A stretch of DNA of 64,000 nt from Vibrio sp. J1-1 (GCF_021728395.1 NZ_JAKKCM010000006.1:1-64000), one strand, 5' to 3'. Counted from the stretch's first letter, positions 1 to 9,446 are shown. Notes: generated by a model not told the origin, from the sequence alone. Program-made: numbers and translations.

Positions 1-311
1 AAGAGCAAATCACAATTTCCGCAAACCAAAACCCAAAACCTCGAAGCACAAAACCGAGCCAAATGCACACGGGCATTAACCCTAAACATTCTGCTTAAGT
101 TGCGTTTTTCTCGTTGGCAACTAACGCTTTCTATACGGCTTTTTGCCGTCTTTCAGACACGCTACCGCCGTTTTTCTAACAAAAACAAATATGAATAATA
201 GCACTTATCTTTATGAAAAATATAGAAACGGGGTATGAATATGAGTGCTAACACGCGCAATTAGGCGGCTAAAAGCAGGTTAATTAACTGTAGGATGCTA
301 AATTAACAAGC
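1..311 (-). other. putative attI / first-cassette junction region of a superintegron
   Basis: No ORF is convincing here. The region lies upstream of the integrase start, where Vibrio integrons keep attI, with the cassette array running away from intI on the opposite strand. Read on the minus strand, positions 127-119 give GCGTTAGTT, close to but not a full match of the integron core GTTRRRY. The sequence beyond it (118 to 1) is G/T-rich on the minus strand, as Vibrio cassette ends often are. A cassette junction near 118-127 is therefore possible but unproven; no second core site or attC fold could be confirmed in the bases available. Confidence 0.3.
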
Positions 312-327
312 CTGTATAAATAAACAG
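312..327 (+). promoter_or_regulatory. LexA (SOS) box of the integron integrase
   Basis: CTGTATAAATAAACAG has the perfect CTGT-N8-ACAG ends and AT-rich centre of a gammaproteobacterial LexA operator, and ends 13 bp before the integrase ATG. SOS control of integron integrases through such a site is established in Vibrio. Binding here would block transcription or initiation directly; the weak ribosome site (AGGA near 326) lies at its right edge. Confidence 0.85.
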
Positions 328-340
328 GACACATTTCGTC

Positions 341-1303
341 ATGAAATCCCAGTTTTTACTTAGTGTAAAAGAGCACATGTTACTGCGTCATTACTCAAAT
401 AAAACGATTGAAAGTTACCTATTTTGGATCAAGCGTTATATCGTTTTTCATCAGTTTGCACATCCATCTAAGTTATCAGAAGAACATGTAGTTCAGTTTC
501 TTAGCCACATGGCCATTAAAGATAAAGTTGCAGTAAAAACCCAAGCTTTAGCTCTTTGTGCGATTGCATTTCTATATCGAGATTTCTTTCAGACCCCTCT
601 CTCACTAGATATGCAATTTCAAAAGTCACTTACGGAGAGAAAACTTCCTGTCGTATTAACACGAGACGAGATTCGTCGTTTTATTCAACATATAGACCCC
701 AAATACAAGCTTCACACACTTCTACTCTATGGCTCCGGGCTTCGGTTGATGGAGTGCTTAAGATTAAGAGTTCAGGACATTGATTACGATTACGGCGCAA
801 TTCGCGTCTGGCAAGGTAAAGGCGGAAAGAACCGTACGGTGACCTTAGCAAAAGAACTACATTCTCCCCTAAAAGCACAAGTGGAACTCGCTAGAAATTA
901 TTATCAAAAGGATTGTCATACGCCTGGGTACGCAGGTGTTTATATTTCAGAAGGGCTACAACGTAAATACCCAAACGCGCAGTTGGACTTTAACTGGCAC
1001 TTTCTATTTCCGTCAGCAAAACTCAGTGTTGATCCGGAAACGGGTGAGTTACGCAGACACCATATAAATGAGAGTGTTATTCAAAGAGCAGTTAAACGTT
1101 CAGCTCTGGATGCTGAAATTAAAAAGTCGGTAACCTGCCACACACTAAGACATAGTTTTGCAACCCATTTACTGGAGTCAGGCGCCGATATCAGAACAGT
1201 TCAGGAGCAGTTAGGACACTCGGATGTCAAAACCACACAAATCTATACCCACGTTATAGAAAGAGGAGCGAGCGGCGTGCTTAGCCCTTTATCCAGCCTT
1301 TGA
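341..1303 (+). CDS. intIA: integron integrase IntIA
   Basis: Tyrosine recombinase that inserts and excises gene cassettes at attI and attC sites. The 320 residues start with a SAM-like N-terminal core-binding domain (about 1-95), followed by the catalytic domain. The full catalytic set is visible: R135, H267, R270, H293 and nucleophile Y302. The insertion specific to IntI proteins, which separates them from XerC/D, is present around residues 203-224 (SEGLQRKYPNAQ..., then FLFPS). The length and residue numbering fit the Vibrio cholerae IntIA type, and the gene looks intact. It is oriented away from the window edge, so the cassette array should continue to the left of position 1. A LexA box overlaps its leader, which makes it SOS-inducible. 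Confidence 0.95.
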   Translation: MKSQFLLSVKEHMLLRHYSNKTIESYLFWIKRYIVFHQFAHPSKLSEEHVVQFLSHMAIKDKVAVKTQALALCAIAFLYRDFFQTPLSLDMQFQKSLTERKLPVVLTRDEIRRFIQHIDPKYKLHTLLLYGSGLRLMECLRLRVQDIDYDYGAIRVWQGKGGKNRTVTLAKELHSPLKAQVELARNYYQKDCHTPGYAGVYISEGLQRKYPNAQLDFNWHFLFPSAKLSVDPETGELRRHHINESVIQRAVKRSALDAEIKKSVTCHTLRHSFATHLLESGADIRTVQEQLGHSDVKTTQIYTHVIERGASGVLSPLSSL

Positions 1304-1309
1304 ATAACG

Positions 1310-1332
1310 AAAGCCACCGAGTTGGTGGCTAA
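1310..1332. terminator. bidirectional terminator hairpin between convergent genes
   Basis: AGCCACC (1312-1318), loop GAGTT, GGTGGCT (1324-1330). It sits between the convergent 3' ends of intIA and the downstream minus-strand gene. The flanking T-tracts are short, so termination may be modest. Confidence 0.55.
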
Positions 1333-1355
1333 GAATATTAATAACAGCATGCTAC

Positions 1356-1829
1356 CTAGTGGCGTTCACCTAGTTGAACGTTGCCTTTTGAGTCAAACCA
1401 AAGTGCTTGAGAGCGACGGCGGCCAATCAACATTGGGCCATCGTCATAGAACAGGAAGTTCTTCCAGTGCTTTTTGAAGATAGACCACTTGGTTTCAATG
1501 ACGTTGTATTTCTCGTAACAGAAATAAACCGTCACATCGTCTTGCCAATCAATATGTGTTTCCACTTCGGTTGGCATTTCTGGCTCGTCCGACTCCCATG
1601 CGGCCATCCAGTCAACAGTTTCTAACCAATTGGACTCTTTCATTGGCCAATCTTGAGAGCTCAAACGGTCCATGTCAGGGCTTTGCGCACTGATGTTCTC
1701 TTTCCAGAACTGAGCGGAGCGAGCCTGACTCATCGGCTTTATCTGCGCTAAGTCTTCTTCTGGTACCGGCATAGACTGGTGAGTAAAAATCCATTTTCTT
1801 TGGTATTCGTCCAAAGGCAAATAAGACAT
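1356..1829 (-). CDS. conserved hypothetical protein, DUF2947-like
   Basis: A 157-residue soluble protein rich in Trp and acidic residues, with no signal peptide or membrane segment. It resembles the DUF2947 family of small Vibrio proteins as I remember it; no function is known to me. The start is supported by AGGAG five bases before the ATG. It lies 13 bp after the HD-domain gene on the same strand, so it is probably the last gene of the rimJ/HD-protein transcript and ends at the hairpin near 1310. The family assignment is from recall of overall sequence character, not from a motif. Confidence 0.6.
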   Translation of the reverse strand: MSYLPLDEYQRKWIFTHQSMPVPEEDLAQIKPMSQARSAQFWKENISAQSPDMDRLSSQDWPMKESNWLETVDWMAAWESDEPEMPTEVETHIDWQDDVTVYFCYEKYNVIETKWSIFKKHWKNFLFYDDGPMLIGRRRSQALWFDSKGNVQLGERH

Positions 1830-1842
1830 TCAGTCTCCTTTA

Positions 1843-2430
1843 TTACGACTTCAGCCAACCTTTATCGGTGGCATTTTCAATTATTTCTTTCGCTTTGTCC
1901 CACAAAGTGACAGAGCCAAGTTCAATTCGTTTATTAATAGTAAGCGCTTGTTCGCGCGTTACGCCATGTTCTTTCCAACTTTGACCGTCGTTATGATAAT
2001 TCAGAAGCATTGGTATTAAACGGTCGAGCGCTTTTGCATACTTTGCATCATCAGTCTGGGCTGCTTCAAACTCATGCCACAGTGCCAATAGCTCTTTACC
2101 TTGATCTCTTGGCAGCATACCGAATAAACGTTCTGCGGCTTTGATTTCTTTTTCCGCCTGCTCTTTTGAAGCGGCTGTATCATAAACAAAGGTGTCGCCG
2201 GCGTCGATCTCAACAACATCGTGAATCAGCAACATTTTCATGACGCGACAAATATCGACAGGCGCATTGGCATGTTCTTCCATCAACACAGCCATGAGGG
2301 CGACATGCCAACTGTGCTCACCACTATTCTCCAATCTGCCTCCCGCGCTTTTAATACGGGTTCGACGAAGCACATTTTTTAACTGATCCAACTCTATTAA
2401 TAGCTTTAGCTGCTTCTCTAGTCTGTCCAT
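1843..2430 (-). CDS. HD-domain hydrolase, YfbR/HDDC2-like 5'-deoxynucleotidase family
   Basis: Small metal-dependent phosphohydrolase of the HD superfamily. The metal-binding pattern is visible: His in GEHSWHVA (about residue 40), the HD pair in LLIHDVVEIDAGD (about 69-70), and a later Asp in KALDRLIPML. The closest characterised relatives dephosphorylate deoxynucleoside 5'-monophosphates (YfbR, HDDC2), but substrate cannot be read from sequence. I chose the ATG at 2430 because AAGG lies nine bases upstream and it follows the rimJ stop (TGA-T-ATG) directly, giving 195 residues. A start at 2457 would overlap rimJ and has no ribosome site. Confidence 0.75.
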   Translation of the reverse strand: MDRLEKQLKLLIELDQLKNVLRRTRIKSAGGRLENSGEHSWHVALMAVLMEEHANAPVDICRVMKMLLIHDVVEIDAGDTFVYDTAASKEQAEKEIKAAERLFGMLPRDQGKELLALWHEFEAAQTDDAKYAKALDRLIPMLLNYHNDGQSWKEHGVTREQALTINKRIELGSVTLWDKAKEIIENATDKGWLKS

Positions 2431-2431
2431 A

Positions 2432-3016
2432 TCATCGAGCCTTTGGTTGCCAGTCACGTTTAGTCAGTGAGGTTAAGATATGATCTTGCCACTCGCCATC
2501 TATCAAAAGATAGTCCTTCGCATAGCCTTCTTTATTAAAACCAACATGTTCCAGAACAGCTTCGCTGCGTTTATTGTGCGGCATGTACCCTGCCTGAATT
2601 CGATGCATATTTTGCACGTCGAACATGTAATCACAAGCCATTTTTAGACCACGACGCATGTATCCGTTACCTTGCGCCGTTTGGGCAAGAGAGTAACCAA
2701 CGCTGCAGGAGTGGAATGGGAAACGAACCAGACCGCTGAAGGAAATTGTCCCTAACATGCGTTGTTTTTGGGTATCAATGAGAAGGCAGTAATAGCCAAG
2801 CCCCTGACGGTGGAGTTCGCTTAGTTTAATGAGTTTTTGTAGCCAACCATTGACGGTAAAGAAGGCGTCCTCGCGCGTTGGTTCAAACGGCTTTAAGTAC
2901 TCGCGATTTACCTGAAAATATTCGGCAATCATATCTGCATCAGCGATTTCAGCAGTACGCAGAAGTAAGTCGCCGTCCAACTTATGAACGGCGACGGATG
3001 AACTTTTATCTTCCAT
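2432..3016 (-). CDS. rimJ: ribosomal-protein S5 alanine N-acetyltransferase RimJ-like
   Basis: GNAT-fold acetyltransferase that in E. coli acetylates the N-terminus of ribosomal protein S5 using acetyl-CoA. The signatures NREYLKPFEPTRED near the N-terminus and NKRSEAVLEHVGF...GYAKDYLLIDGEWQDH near the C-terminus closely resemble E. coli RimJ. With the ATG at 3016 the protein has 194 residues, the length I recall for RimJ. A TTG twelve bases further upstream is also in frame (start 3028) but poorly spaced from a ribosome site. Its stop abuts the next gene's ATG, which suggests translational coupling with the HD-domain protein. Confidence 0.82.
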   Translation of the reverse strand: MEDKSSSVAVHKLDGDLLLRTAEIADADMIAEYFQVNREYLKPFEPTREDAFFTVNGWLQKLIKLSELHRQGLGYYCLLIDTQKQRMLGTISFSGLVRFPFHSCSVGYSLAQTAQGNGYMRRGLKMACDYMFDVQNMHRIQAGYMPHNKRSEAVLEHVGFNKEGYAKDYLLIDGEWQDHILTSLTKRDWQPKAR

Positions 3017-3052
3017 TACAAATGACAACGTCCGTTTTCTCTTCGTTCAGGA

Positions 3053-4597
3053 TTAATTCTTACGAATCCCATAGTCACGCAGTTTATTGGCAATTGACGT
3101 GTGTGATACATTTAAACGCTTCGCCAGCTTGCGGCTTGATGGAAATGATTGATACAAACGCTCAAGGATCTGAGACTCGTAATCACGCATAATCTCATCC
3201 AAAGAGCCATCTAAGTTGAGTGTCGCACTGCCACCACCGACAGATTGAGGTTGTGGCAAATTAAAGTGCTCAACCTTCAATAAATGACCATCCATCTCGG
3301 TTAACGCGCGCAAAACCATATTATCCAGCTGACGCATATTGCCTGGCCATTGGTAGTTTGCGAGTCCGTCAATCAAATCGTCGTCGAAATCCGGCTTATC
3401 AATGCCCAATTGCTGCGCGTGCTTGGTCACAAACAGCTCTAATAATGGAGAGACGTCGTTAGATCGCTTACGTAAAGGAGGAATATTCAACGTAAGAACG
3501 TTCAGACGATAGTACAAGTCTTCACGGAACATGCCCGCTTCCGACAGCTCAGCAAGGTTGTGCTTGGTAGAGGCGATAATGCGAACATCTACGTGCATTT
3601 CATCCTCTGCGCCAACTCGACGGAAGTTACCATCCTGAAGAAAACGCAGTAGCTTGATTTGCAAGTGGGAGCTCATCTCACCAATTTCGTCCAAGAAGAC
3701 GGTGCCGCCATTCGCTTGTTCAAAAATGCCTTTGTGCCCCTGCTCGTGGTTAAATGAGCCTGGCGCATGGCCGAACAGTTCAGTTTCAGCCACATCATCC
3801 GGCATAGACGCGCAGCTCAGTACAAGGAAAGGCTTGCTCGCTCGGCTAGATCGGCTATGACACGCTTTGGCCAGCATTTCTTTACCAGTGCCTGTTTCAC
3901 CTTCAATCAGTAATGGCTGATCAAGGACAGACAACTTCTTGGCTTGATTCATCAATGCTTTATGGCGGTTAGATAATCCGACAAAGTGTTCAAAACCAAG
4001 CGGGTTATGCAGCGGCACGGCTTCTTCAATTCTCGAAACTTGCTGGCTGGAGCGAATCGTGATCAACGTACTCGCCAGTGTCGAGTTTTGCGCTTCATCT
4101 TTGATATAAACCGGCATTAACTCGAGAATATAATCCAAACCATCAATCACCAGGTTTTCACGAGTTCGGGCGTTCACCCCTTCCGACCAACGAGAGAAAC
4201 GCATACTTGGTAATAGAGTACCAATTTGAGTACCGATCACCTCTTGCTTGTGCAAACCTAACAGGGACAACGCGGACATGTTTGCCATGTCTACCGCGCC
4301 TTTGAGGTCGATAGCAAAAACGGGATCTGGTAAATTATCCACCAGCGAAAGCAGCTCGGTATTGTGGCGCTCCATGGGCATGAACTGGATTTTACGTACG
4401 TCTTTAACCCCCGAAATACGACGGATTTCGGCCATTAGTTCGCTAAAGGTATCAAAATCAATATCCGGGCAATTCAAATATATAATGCCGCTGATATCAA
4501 TCTCGATACCACGCAAGTCGATACTCTTAGATGCTAAAATATCGAGCAGTTCTCGGGTAAGACCGAGTCTATCTTCACATAAGACTTCAAGACGCAC
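3053..4597 (-). CDS. tyrR: transcriptional regulator TyrR
   Basis: Aromatic amino acid-responsive regulator of biosynthesis and transport genes. The 514 residues match the E. coli length. Domain order is ACT domain (1-75), PAS domain (about 80-190), AAA+ module (about 205-430, Walker A GETGTGKE, Walker B GGTVFLDEIGEM) and C-terminal helix-turn-helix (SSRKLAKRLNVSHTSIANKL). The sigma54-contact GAFTGA loop is replaced by APGSFNHE, as expected for TyrR, which acts on sigma70 promoters. The gene stands just downstream of ycjXF on the same strand, as in E. coli. A 9/12 TyrR-box match lies 23 bp before the start codon, suggesting autoregulation. Confidence 0.96.
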   Translation of the reverse strand: MRLEVLCEDRLGLTRELLDILASKSIDLRGIEIDISGIIYLNCPDIDFDTFSELMAEIRRISGVKDVRKIQFMPMERHNTELLSLVDNLPDPVFAIDLKGAVDMANMSALSLLGLHKQEVIGTQIGTLLPSMRFSRWSEGVNARTRENLVIDGLDYILELMPVYIKDEAQNSTLASTLITIRSSQQVSRIEEAVPLHNPLGFEHFVGLSNRHKALMNQAKKLSVLDQPLLIEGETGTGKEMLAKACHSRSSRASKPFLVLSCASMPDDVAETELFGHAPGSFNHEQGHKGIFEQANGGTVFLDEIGEMSSHLQIKLLRFLQDGNFRRVGAEDEMHVDVRIIASTKHNLAELSEAGMFREDLYYRLNVLTLNIPPLRKRSNDVSPLLELFVTKHAQQLGIDKPDFDDDLIDGLANYQWPGNMRQLDNMVLRALTEMDGHLLKVEHFNLPQPQSVGGGSATLNLDGSLDEIMRDYESQILERLYQSFPSSRKLAKRLNVSHTSIANKLRDYGIRKN

Positions 4598-4619
4598 TGA
4601 AAATATCCCAATTCACAAC

Positions 4620-4637
4620 TGTCAGGAAAAGTTGACA
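4620..4637 (-). promoter_or_regulatory. candidate TyrR box upstream of tyrR
   Basis: TGTCAGGAAAAGTTGACA matches 9 of the 12 defined positions of TGTAAA-N6-TTTACA and is part of a perfect 7-bp inverted repeat, ACTGTCA...TGACAGT (4618-4639). E. coli tyrR is autorepressed. The position just before the start fits a repressing site. Confidence 0.5.
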
Positions 4638-4697
4638 GTAGTTTCTATCAAGCTTGGAATGGCGTCAAGCAATCCTATTCATCAATGGTGATATTGG

Positions 4698-5738
4698 TTA
4701 CGGTTTCATCGTAATTGATGCAACTTTCGCCACTACGGCTTTACGAATCGTACCCAGTTTGACCTGACGCTCAGGATACCAAGGTAGAGGGCGCAACAAT
4801 GTCATCGCTTTCAAGCCCAAACGAGCGGTAAGAATACCGACACCAAGCCCCTGACCTGCGCGAGCTGATACTTTACCCGCAAGATCCATCGACATTAAAT
4901 CCATGCCAGCATCAATCGCGAGCTCACTCGCACCTGCGGCAGCCATATTCACAAAGACCGCTTTAAGCAGTTTTATTCGCGACGCATAACCTAGCTCGAC
5001 ACCATAGACTTTCGATAAATTATCGATCATTTTGAAGTTACGCCAAGCAACCAAAAACATATCTGCAGCGGCAAGTGGGCTTACTGCGACTAACGCAGCG
5101 GACTCTGTGGCATGTTTAGACACGATTTTAGTTGCGAGCTTATCCTGCTGGCTAACCACCATTGAGTCGTACATATCAAGAATTTCCGCGTCGCTGTGTG
5201 CAGGGTTAACACTGTTCTTCCAACGATCAAAGCCTGGATTTTCAGCCAGAACGCCACTTTGTTCAGCCACTTTTTCACAAAACACTTTGCCCTTGCCAAC
5301 GCTATCACTGCCAACAAGTAATTCGCTCTCTTCTTGAATACTGAAGTGATTTCTCAGTTTACGCAGTTTCCACAACTCTTTGCCTAACGCGCCAATACCA
5401 AATGAGGCAATGGTTGCAATAAAACCAGCCCAGCCCAACGCAAGCCAATCAGATGTTTGAACCGCCGTGATAACTGAATCGATCGCCTGCCACCCCACCA
5501 GACCTGAAAACGCGGTAAGTAGCCCTGTCGCCAACCATTTTCGACCAGATTTAGGGCGAATCACATGCTCAAGCTGTAATTCCTGCTCCGTTTCTTGCGT
5601 CTCTTCTTGCACGGTTACGGGCACAAAGGTCTCTTTGTCACTAAAGGCCTGTTGAGAAGTTAAATCCTCAGATTCAGACTCCTGATCTTTCTCTAGTACA
5701 TTGTCGGAGAAGACCTGCTTTTGTTTGAACTCACTCAT
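4698..5738 (-). CDS. ycjF: YcjF family inner-membrane protein (TIGR01620/DUF697)
   Basis: Membrane protein of unknown biochemical role that accompanies the GTPase-like YcjX across gammaproteobacteria. The 346 residues start with an acidic, Gln/Glu-rich cytoplasmic region (1-65). Two membrane segments follow around 70-120 ([18 protein letters not shown] and [19 protein letters not shown]), then the DUF697-like C-terminal half (about 195-345). Its ATG overlaps the ycjX stop by four bases (ATGA), so the two are translationally coupled. The ycjX-ycjF-tyrR order is the same as in E. coli, where it follows the phage-shock genes. A stress-related role is inferred from that context only. Confidence 0.88.
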   Translation of the reverse strand: MSEFKQKQVFSDNVLEKDQESESEDLTSQQAFSDKETFVPVTVQEETQETEQELQLEHVIRPKSGRKWLATGLLTAFSGLVGWQAIDSVITAVQTSDWLALGWAGFIATIASFGIGALGKELWKLRKLRNHFSIQEESELLVGSDSVGKGKVFCEKVAEQSGVLAENPGFDRWKNSVNPAHSDAEILDMYDSMVVSQQDKLATKIVSKHATESAALVAVSPLAAADMFLVAWRNFKMIDNLSKVYGVELGYASRIKLLKAVFVNMAAAGASELAIDAGMDLMSMDLAGKVSARAGQGLGVGILTARLGLKAMTLLRPLPWYPERQVKLGTIRKAVVAKVASITMKP

Positions 5739-7111
5739 TTCAACTTATCTCCAAGCAGGTAATCCAGTGCCTTATCTAAACGTATGTGTTTCATTGGTTC
5801 ATCACTTGCTGACGGCATTGGACGGAAAGAAGTGAAATCAAAACCACTGTTTTGCCAATACGCCGCATTCGGTAATTTCCTTGGTACCTCACCAGGGAAC
5901 ATCGTCATAGGTTCACCATCCAGGGTTGTGCCTTGTAAAGCCGGAACAGTCTTGTCGCCGGTGGAAATAAACCCGGGCGTCGTGGCCTGAATCGAGGCAA
6001 TGCTCATACAGCTCATCTCGATATTCTCATACGCTGCGGTTTGCCAAGCTGGATGTACCATCTGCTGAAGTAAAGAGACCAAATTCGGGTGCTGCTCTGG
6101 CGTCACATGGTCCGCTTTGGTTGCTGCGAAGAGGACTTTATCTATTTTTGGCGAAAATAGCCGACGCAAAAAGCTACTGCGTCCGTAACGGAAGCTGTGC
6201 ATGATCTGCTCCAGCGCCTGACGCATATCATAGAACGCTTCATCCCCCGCATTCAAAGGTTGTAAGCAATCCACCAGCACGATCTGACGATCAAAAGTCG
6301 CAAAGTGATGTTTATAAAACGCCTTCACTACTTTTTGCTGATATTCATAGAATCGTGCTTCTAGCATCGCCAAGTTACTGCCTTTAACTGGCTTAGCATC
6401 TGATTCAATCCGACATGGGAAAAACTGTAGAACCGGTGCACCGACTAATTCACCTGGCAGAACAAATCGCCCTGGTTGAACCCAATGCAACCCTGCGTCT
6501 TTACAACCATGTAGATATTGCGTGTAAGAATGTGCAATGCTCTCAAGCTGCTTTTCATTGACACTTTCGTTAAGGTCTAGATTTTCCAGTTCTGCTAACC
6601 ACGATTCTGCTAACTTACTGCGTTGGCCTTTTAACGCATTAAACTGTGTTTCCGACCAAGTCGCGAAATCCATATCTAACAGGGGTAAATCGAGCAGCCA
6701 CTCGCCCGGATAGTCGATGATATCCACGTTAAGCACGGCGGTTTTGCTCAATAACTTTTTGGTGGTTTTATTCGGCTTATATTTCAGCGCAAGACGGATT
6801 TCACTTACATCTCGCGTAGGCACTGGCCACTCTGGGGGCGTGGCATGAATTTGATCGATTGCTTCGTCGTAAGCAAAACGGGGAACCATCATGTTCGATT
6901 GAGGCTCGCGTTTAGCACCTATCAAGCGTTTGTCTCTGGCCGCGGTTAGTAATGGCAGATTGTCGTGCGTCGCCGTATAAAGCAGTTGATTGACCAGAGA
7001 AGTAATAAACGCCGTTTTACCCGCTCGGGATAAGCCGGTAACAGCAATTCGGACATTAGAGTCCATGCCACGGTTGATAAAGTCATTCACTTCTTTTGTT
7101 ATTCTTTTCAT
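5735..7111 (-). CDS. ycjX: YcjX family P-loop NTPase (DUF463)
   Basis: Predicted GTP-binding protein of the DUF463/YcjX family, partner of YcjF. The P-loop [10 protein letters not shown] is at about residues 26-35. DIIDYPGEW (about 136-144) carries the switch-II-like Asp-x-x-Gly, and TKADHV (about 335) is the base-specificity motif. Its 458 residues agree with the family. Structural work on YcjX has linked it to stress response, but a defined substrate is not established. It is first in a ycjX-ycjF pair with a 4-bp overlap. A short minus-strand gene ends upstream at a strong terminator, so ycjX likely has its own promoter between 7112 and 7200. Confidence 0.88.
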   Translation of the reverse strand: MKRITKEVNDFINRGMDSNVRIAVTGLSRAGKTAFITSLVNQLLYTATHDNLPLLTAARDKRLIGAKREPQSNMMVPRFAYDEAIDQIHATPPEWPVPTRDVSEIRLALKYKPNKTTKKLLSKTAVLNVDIIDYPGEWLLDLPLLDMDFATWSETQFNALKGQRSKLAESWLAELENLDLNESVNEKQLESIAHSYTQYLHGCKDAGLHWVQPGRFVLPGELVGAPVLQFFPCRIESDAKPVKGSNLAMLEARFYEYQQKVVKAFYKHHFATFDRQIVLVDCLQPLNAGDEAFYDMRQALEQIMHSFRYGRSSFLRRLFSPKIDKVLFAATKADHVTPEQHPNLVSLLQQMVHPAWQTAAYENIEMSCMSIASIQATTPGFISTGDKTVPALQGTTLDGEPMTMFPGEVPRKLPNAAYWQNSGFDFTSFRPMPSASDEPMKHIRLDKALDYLLGDKLK

Positions 7112-7210
7112 GCTTTTTTTATCTCGTTAGTAAACGACGAAGGTATGAGTCTAATTTTACATACATTAATCAAAGATGAACAAAATACTCACATCAGAAA
7201 TGCATCGCCC

Positions 7211-7247
7211 AAAAACACAAAAGCCCCTGAGAACTCTCAGAGGCTTT
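7211..7247 (-). terminator. rho-independent terminator of the small membrane-protein gene
   Basis: Stem AGCCCCTGAGA / TCTCAGAGGCT (7222-7244), followed on the minus strand by CTTTTGTGTTTTT. It lies 42 bp after the small gene's stop and isolates it from ycjX. Confidence 0.75.
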
Positions 7248-7288
7248 GGTATTCTAACTATCGATCAAACGATTTAAGCCTAAACGAT

Positions 7289-7474
7289 CTAATCTTCTTC
7301 AATCAGTTTGTAGATAACGAATAGAGCCACCTCTAGCACTAACCACAATACACACGCAATCGTGACGTATTTTTCATCAAAGATGCTGATACCATGAAGA
7401 ATCAAGTCATAGCCAACAAAGCCACCCACCACAACAGCAAGGATAATTTGTAGAATTTGAATAAAACGAGGCAT
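7289..7474 (-). CDS. small two-helix membrane protein, unknown function
   Basis: A 61-residue hydrophobic protein with two predicted transmembrane helices (about 6-27 and 38-57) and an acidic C-terminus ending EED. AGGAG sits five bases before the ATG, and a clear terminator follows, so it is a real monocistronic gene despite its size. I do not recognise it. It does not resemble PspB, PspC, PspD or PspG as I know them, although ycjX neighbours the psp genes in E. coli. Confidence 0.7.
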   Translation of the reverse strand: MPRFIQILQIILAVVVGGFVGYDLILHGISIFDEKYVTIACVLWLVLEVALFVIYKLIEED

Positions 7475-7545
7475 GCCGTCTCCTAATTATTATTGTTCGC
7501 ATAACGTCTGTTGCTATGCCAAAAGGTTAATATACCTAGTATATA

Positions 7546-7578
7546 GACAAAAAGTGCAGTTTTCGCTGCACTTTTGTC
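7546..7578. terminator. terminator downstream of fumarase gene
   Basis: Long stem GACAAAAAGTGCAG / CTGCACTTTTGTC with a TTTTCG loop. On the minus strand it follows the fumarase stop by about 70 bases. Confidence 0.7.
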
Positions 7579-7649
7579 AATTGTTTGCTAGGTAAATCAG
7601 CACCTTGTCACATTCTCAAGACTGAGACGCCCTCAAAGTGCCATTTACA

Positions 7650-9167
7650 TTAAGCTTCCATCTCTTGGATTTTTACTTTCCAAGTGTCCGGACCAATCTG
7701 GTGAGCGTTCACACCGTTAGAATCTACCGCGACGGTTACTGGCATGTCTTCTACTTCAAATTCGTAGATCGCTTCCATACCGAGATCTTCAAACGCGACC
7801 ACGCGCGCTTTCTTAATCGCTTTTGCAACCAGGTAAGCCGCACCGCCAACCGCCATCAAGTAAACCGCTTTGTGCTTCTTGATAGATTCAACTGTCGCAG
7901 GGCCACGCTCCGCTTTACCGATCATGCCCATAATGCCTGTTTCATCAAGCATCATGTCGGTGAATTTGTCCATACGTGTTGACGTTGTAGGGCCAGCAGG
8001 ACCTACGGCTTCATCACCTACAGCGTCTACCGGACCTACGTAGTAGATAAATTTACCTTTGAAATCGACACCTTCTGGCAGCCCCTCACCATTTTGCAAC
8101 ATAGTCTGGATGCGTTTGTGTGCTGCATCGCGACCAGTAAGAATCTTACCAGAAAGAAGAACTGTCTCACCGGTCTTCCACTGCTCAACATCTGCTTGTG
8201 TCACTTCGTCTAAGTTAACGCGACGAGTATTCGCGCCCGCTTCCCAAGTGATATCTGGCCACTCTTCAAGCTTAGGCGGCGTTAAGTCTGCCGGGCCTGA
8301 GCCATCTAGCGTGAAGTGTACGTGACGAGTCGCAGCACAGTTCGGGATCAGACACACTGGCTTAGACGCAGCGTGCGTAGGCGCGGTTTTGATCTTAACG
8401 TCAACTACGGTAGTCAGGCCGCCAAGACCTTGCGCACCGATACCAAGCTTGTTCACGCGATTGAAGATATCAAGACGAAGCTCTTCTTCTGCGTTTTGTG
8501 GGCCACGATCGATAAGCTCTTGAATATCGATGTGCTCCATAAGCGATTCTTTTGCCAGTACTGCTGCTTTTTCAGCCGTACCGCCGATACCAATGCCAAG
8601 CATACCCGGAGGACACCAACCAGCGCCCATCGTTGGTAGTGTTTTTTCTACCCACTCGGCAATATCGTCAGATGGGTTTAGCATCACCATCTTAGTTTTA
8701 TTTTCACTACCGCCGCCCTTCGCCGCGATCTGAATTTCAACTTTATCGCCCGGTACCATATTGATGTGAACTACTGCAGGCGTGTTGTCTTTGGTGTTAA
8801 TACGTTTACCAGCCGGATCCATTAGAACCGATGCACGCAATGGGTTATCTGGATTCGTGTAGGCCTGTCGAACGCCTTCATCTACCATTTGCTGAACCGT
8901 CATGTCCGTTGAGTCCCACTGCACGCCCATACCGATGTTGACAAAACACGTCACGATCCCTGTGTCCTGACAGATTGGGCGGTGGCCTTCTGCCGACATA
9001 CGGGAGTTAATTAAGATCTGCGCAATCGCGTCTTTCGCGGCTTGGCTCTCTTCGCGGTGGTAGGCTTTTTCAAGGGCTTGAACAAAGTCTAGCGGGTGGT
9101 AGTAAGAAATGTACTGTAGCGCATCAGCAACACTGCTGATGACATCCTGCTTGCGAATTACCGTCAT
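7650..9167 (-). CDS. class I (iron-sulfur) fumarate hydratase
   Basis: Catalyses the reversible hydration of fumarate to malate in the TCA cycle, using an oxygen-sensitive [4Fe-4S] cluster. The 505 residues contain the class I alpha region (SRMSAEGHRPICQDTGIVTCFVN, PPGMLGIGIGGTAEKA) and the C-terminal beta region (GPTTSTRMDKFTDMMLDETGIMGMIGKAERGP). Candidate cluster cysteines lie in PICQDTG, WCPPGMLG and LIPNCAATRH. It is somewhat shorter than E. coli FumA/FumB (about 548). GAGG six bases before the ATG supports the start. It appears monocistronic. I leave the symbol empty because fumA and fumB cannot be told apart outside enterics. Confidence 0.93.
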   Translation of the reverse strand: MTVIRKQDVISSVADALQYISYYHPLDFVQALEKAYHREESQAAKDAIAQILINSRMSAEGHRPICQDTGIVTCFVNIGMGVQWDSTDMTVQQMVDEGVRQAYTNPDNPLRASVLMDPAGKRINTKDNTPAVVHINMVPGDKVEIQIAAKGGGSENKTKMVMLNPSDDIAEWVEKTLPTMGAGWCPPGMLGIGIGGTAEKAAVLAKESLMEHIDIQELIDRGPQNAEEELRLDIFNRVNKLGIGAQGLGGLTTVVDVKIKTAPTHAASKPVCLIPNCAATRHVHFTLDGSGPADLTPPKLEEWPDITWEAGANTRRVNLDEVTQADVEQWKTGETVLLSGKILTGRDAAHKRIQTMLQNGEGLPEGVDFKGKFIYYVGPVDAVGDEAVGPAGPTTSTRMDKFTDMMLDETGIMGMIGKAERGPATVESIKKHKAVYLMAVGGAAYLVAKAIKKARVVAFEDLGMEAIYEFEVEDMPVTVAVDSNGVNAHQIGPDTWKVKIQEMEA

Positions 9168-9446
9168 TACATGCCTCGTTATAGTTATGCTTCCATTACT
9201 GGCTTGGCTTCAATCGTGTTTGTTAAGCGATTTGCTCTTTTGAGCTTCATTTTTATAAATACATTTTATAAACAATTGTCGAATGGCTGATCTCGACACA
9301 CGAGTTACTGAAGTCGCCTTCTTGTATAGTAAAACCGCCTCTGAACCCTGTGTATCGAGGAAGTTTGGCTATACGGTGGAATATGATACTCTTGCTGCCC
9401 ATGACATGCCATGCAGTGAACGATCTCTTTGTCACAAATTACACAA

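Noticed and set aside
1..340. Full superintegron cassette array or multiple attC sites
   Set aside because: Only one weak core-like site is visible before the integrase; the array would lie left of the window.
7289..7474. Phage-shock protein (PspB/C/D/G) next to ycjX
   Set aside because: The 61-residue sequence has no resemblance to those proteins as I know them.
9253..9435. Minus-strand ORF of 60 residues upstream of pabB
   Set aside because: It overlaps the intergenic region and has no ribosome site, neighbours or recognisable sequence.
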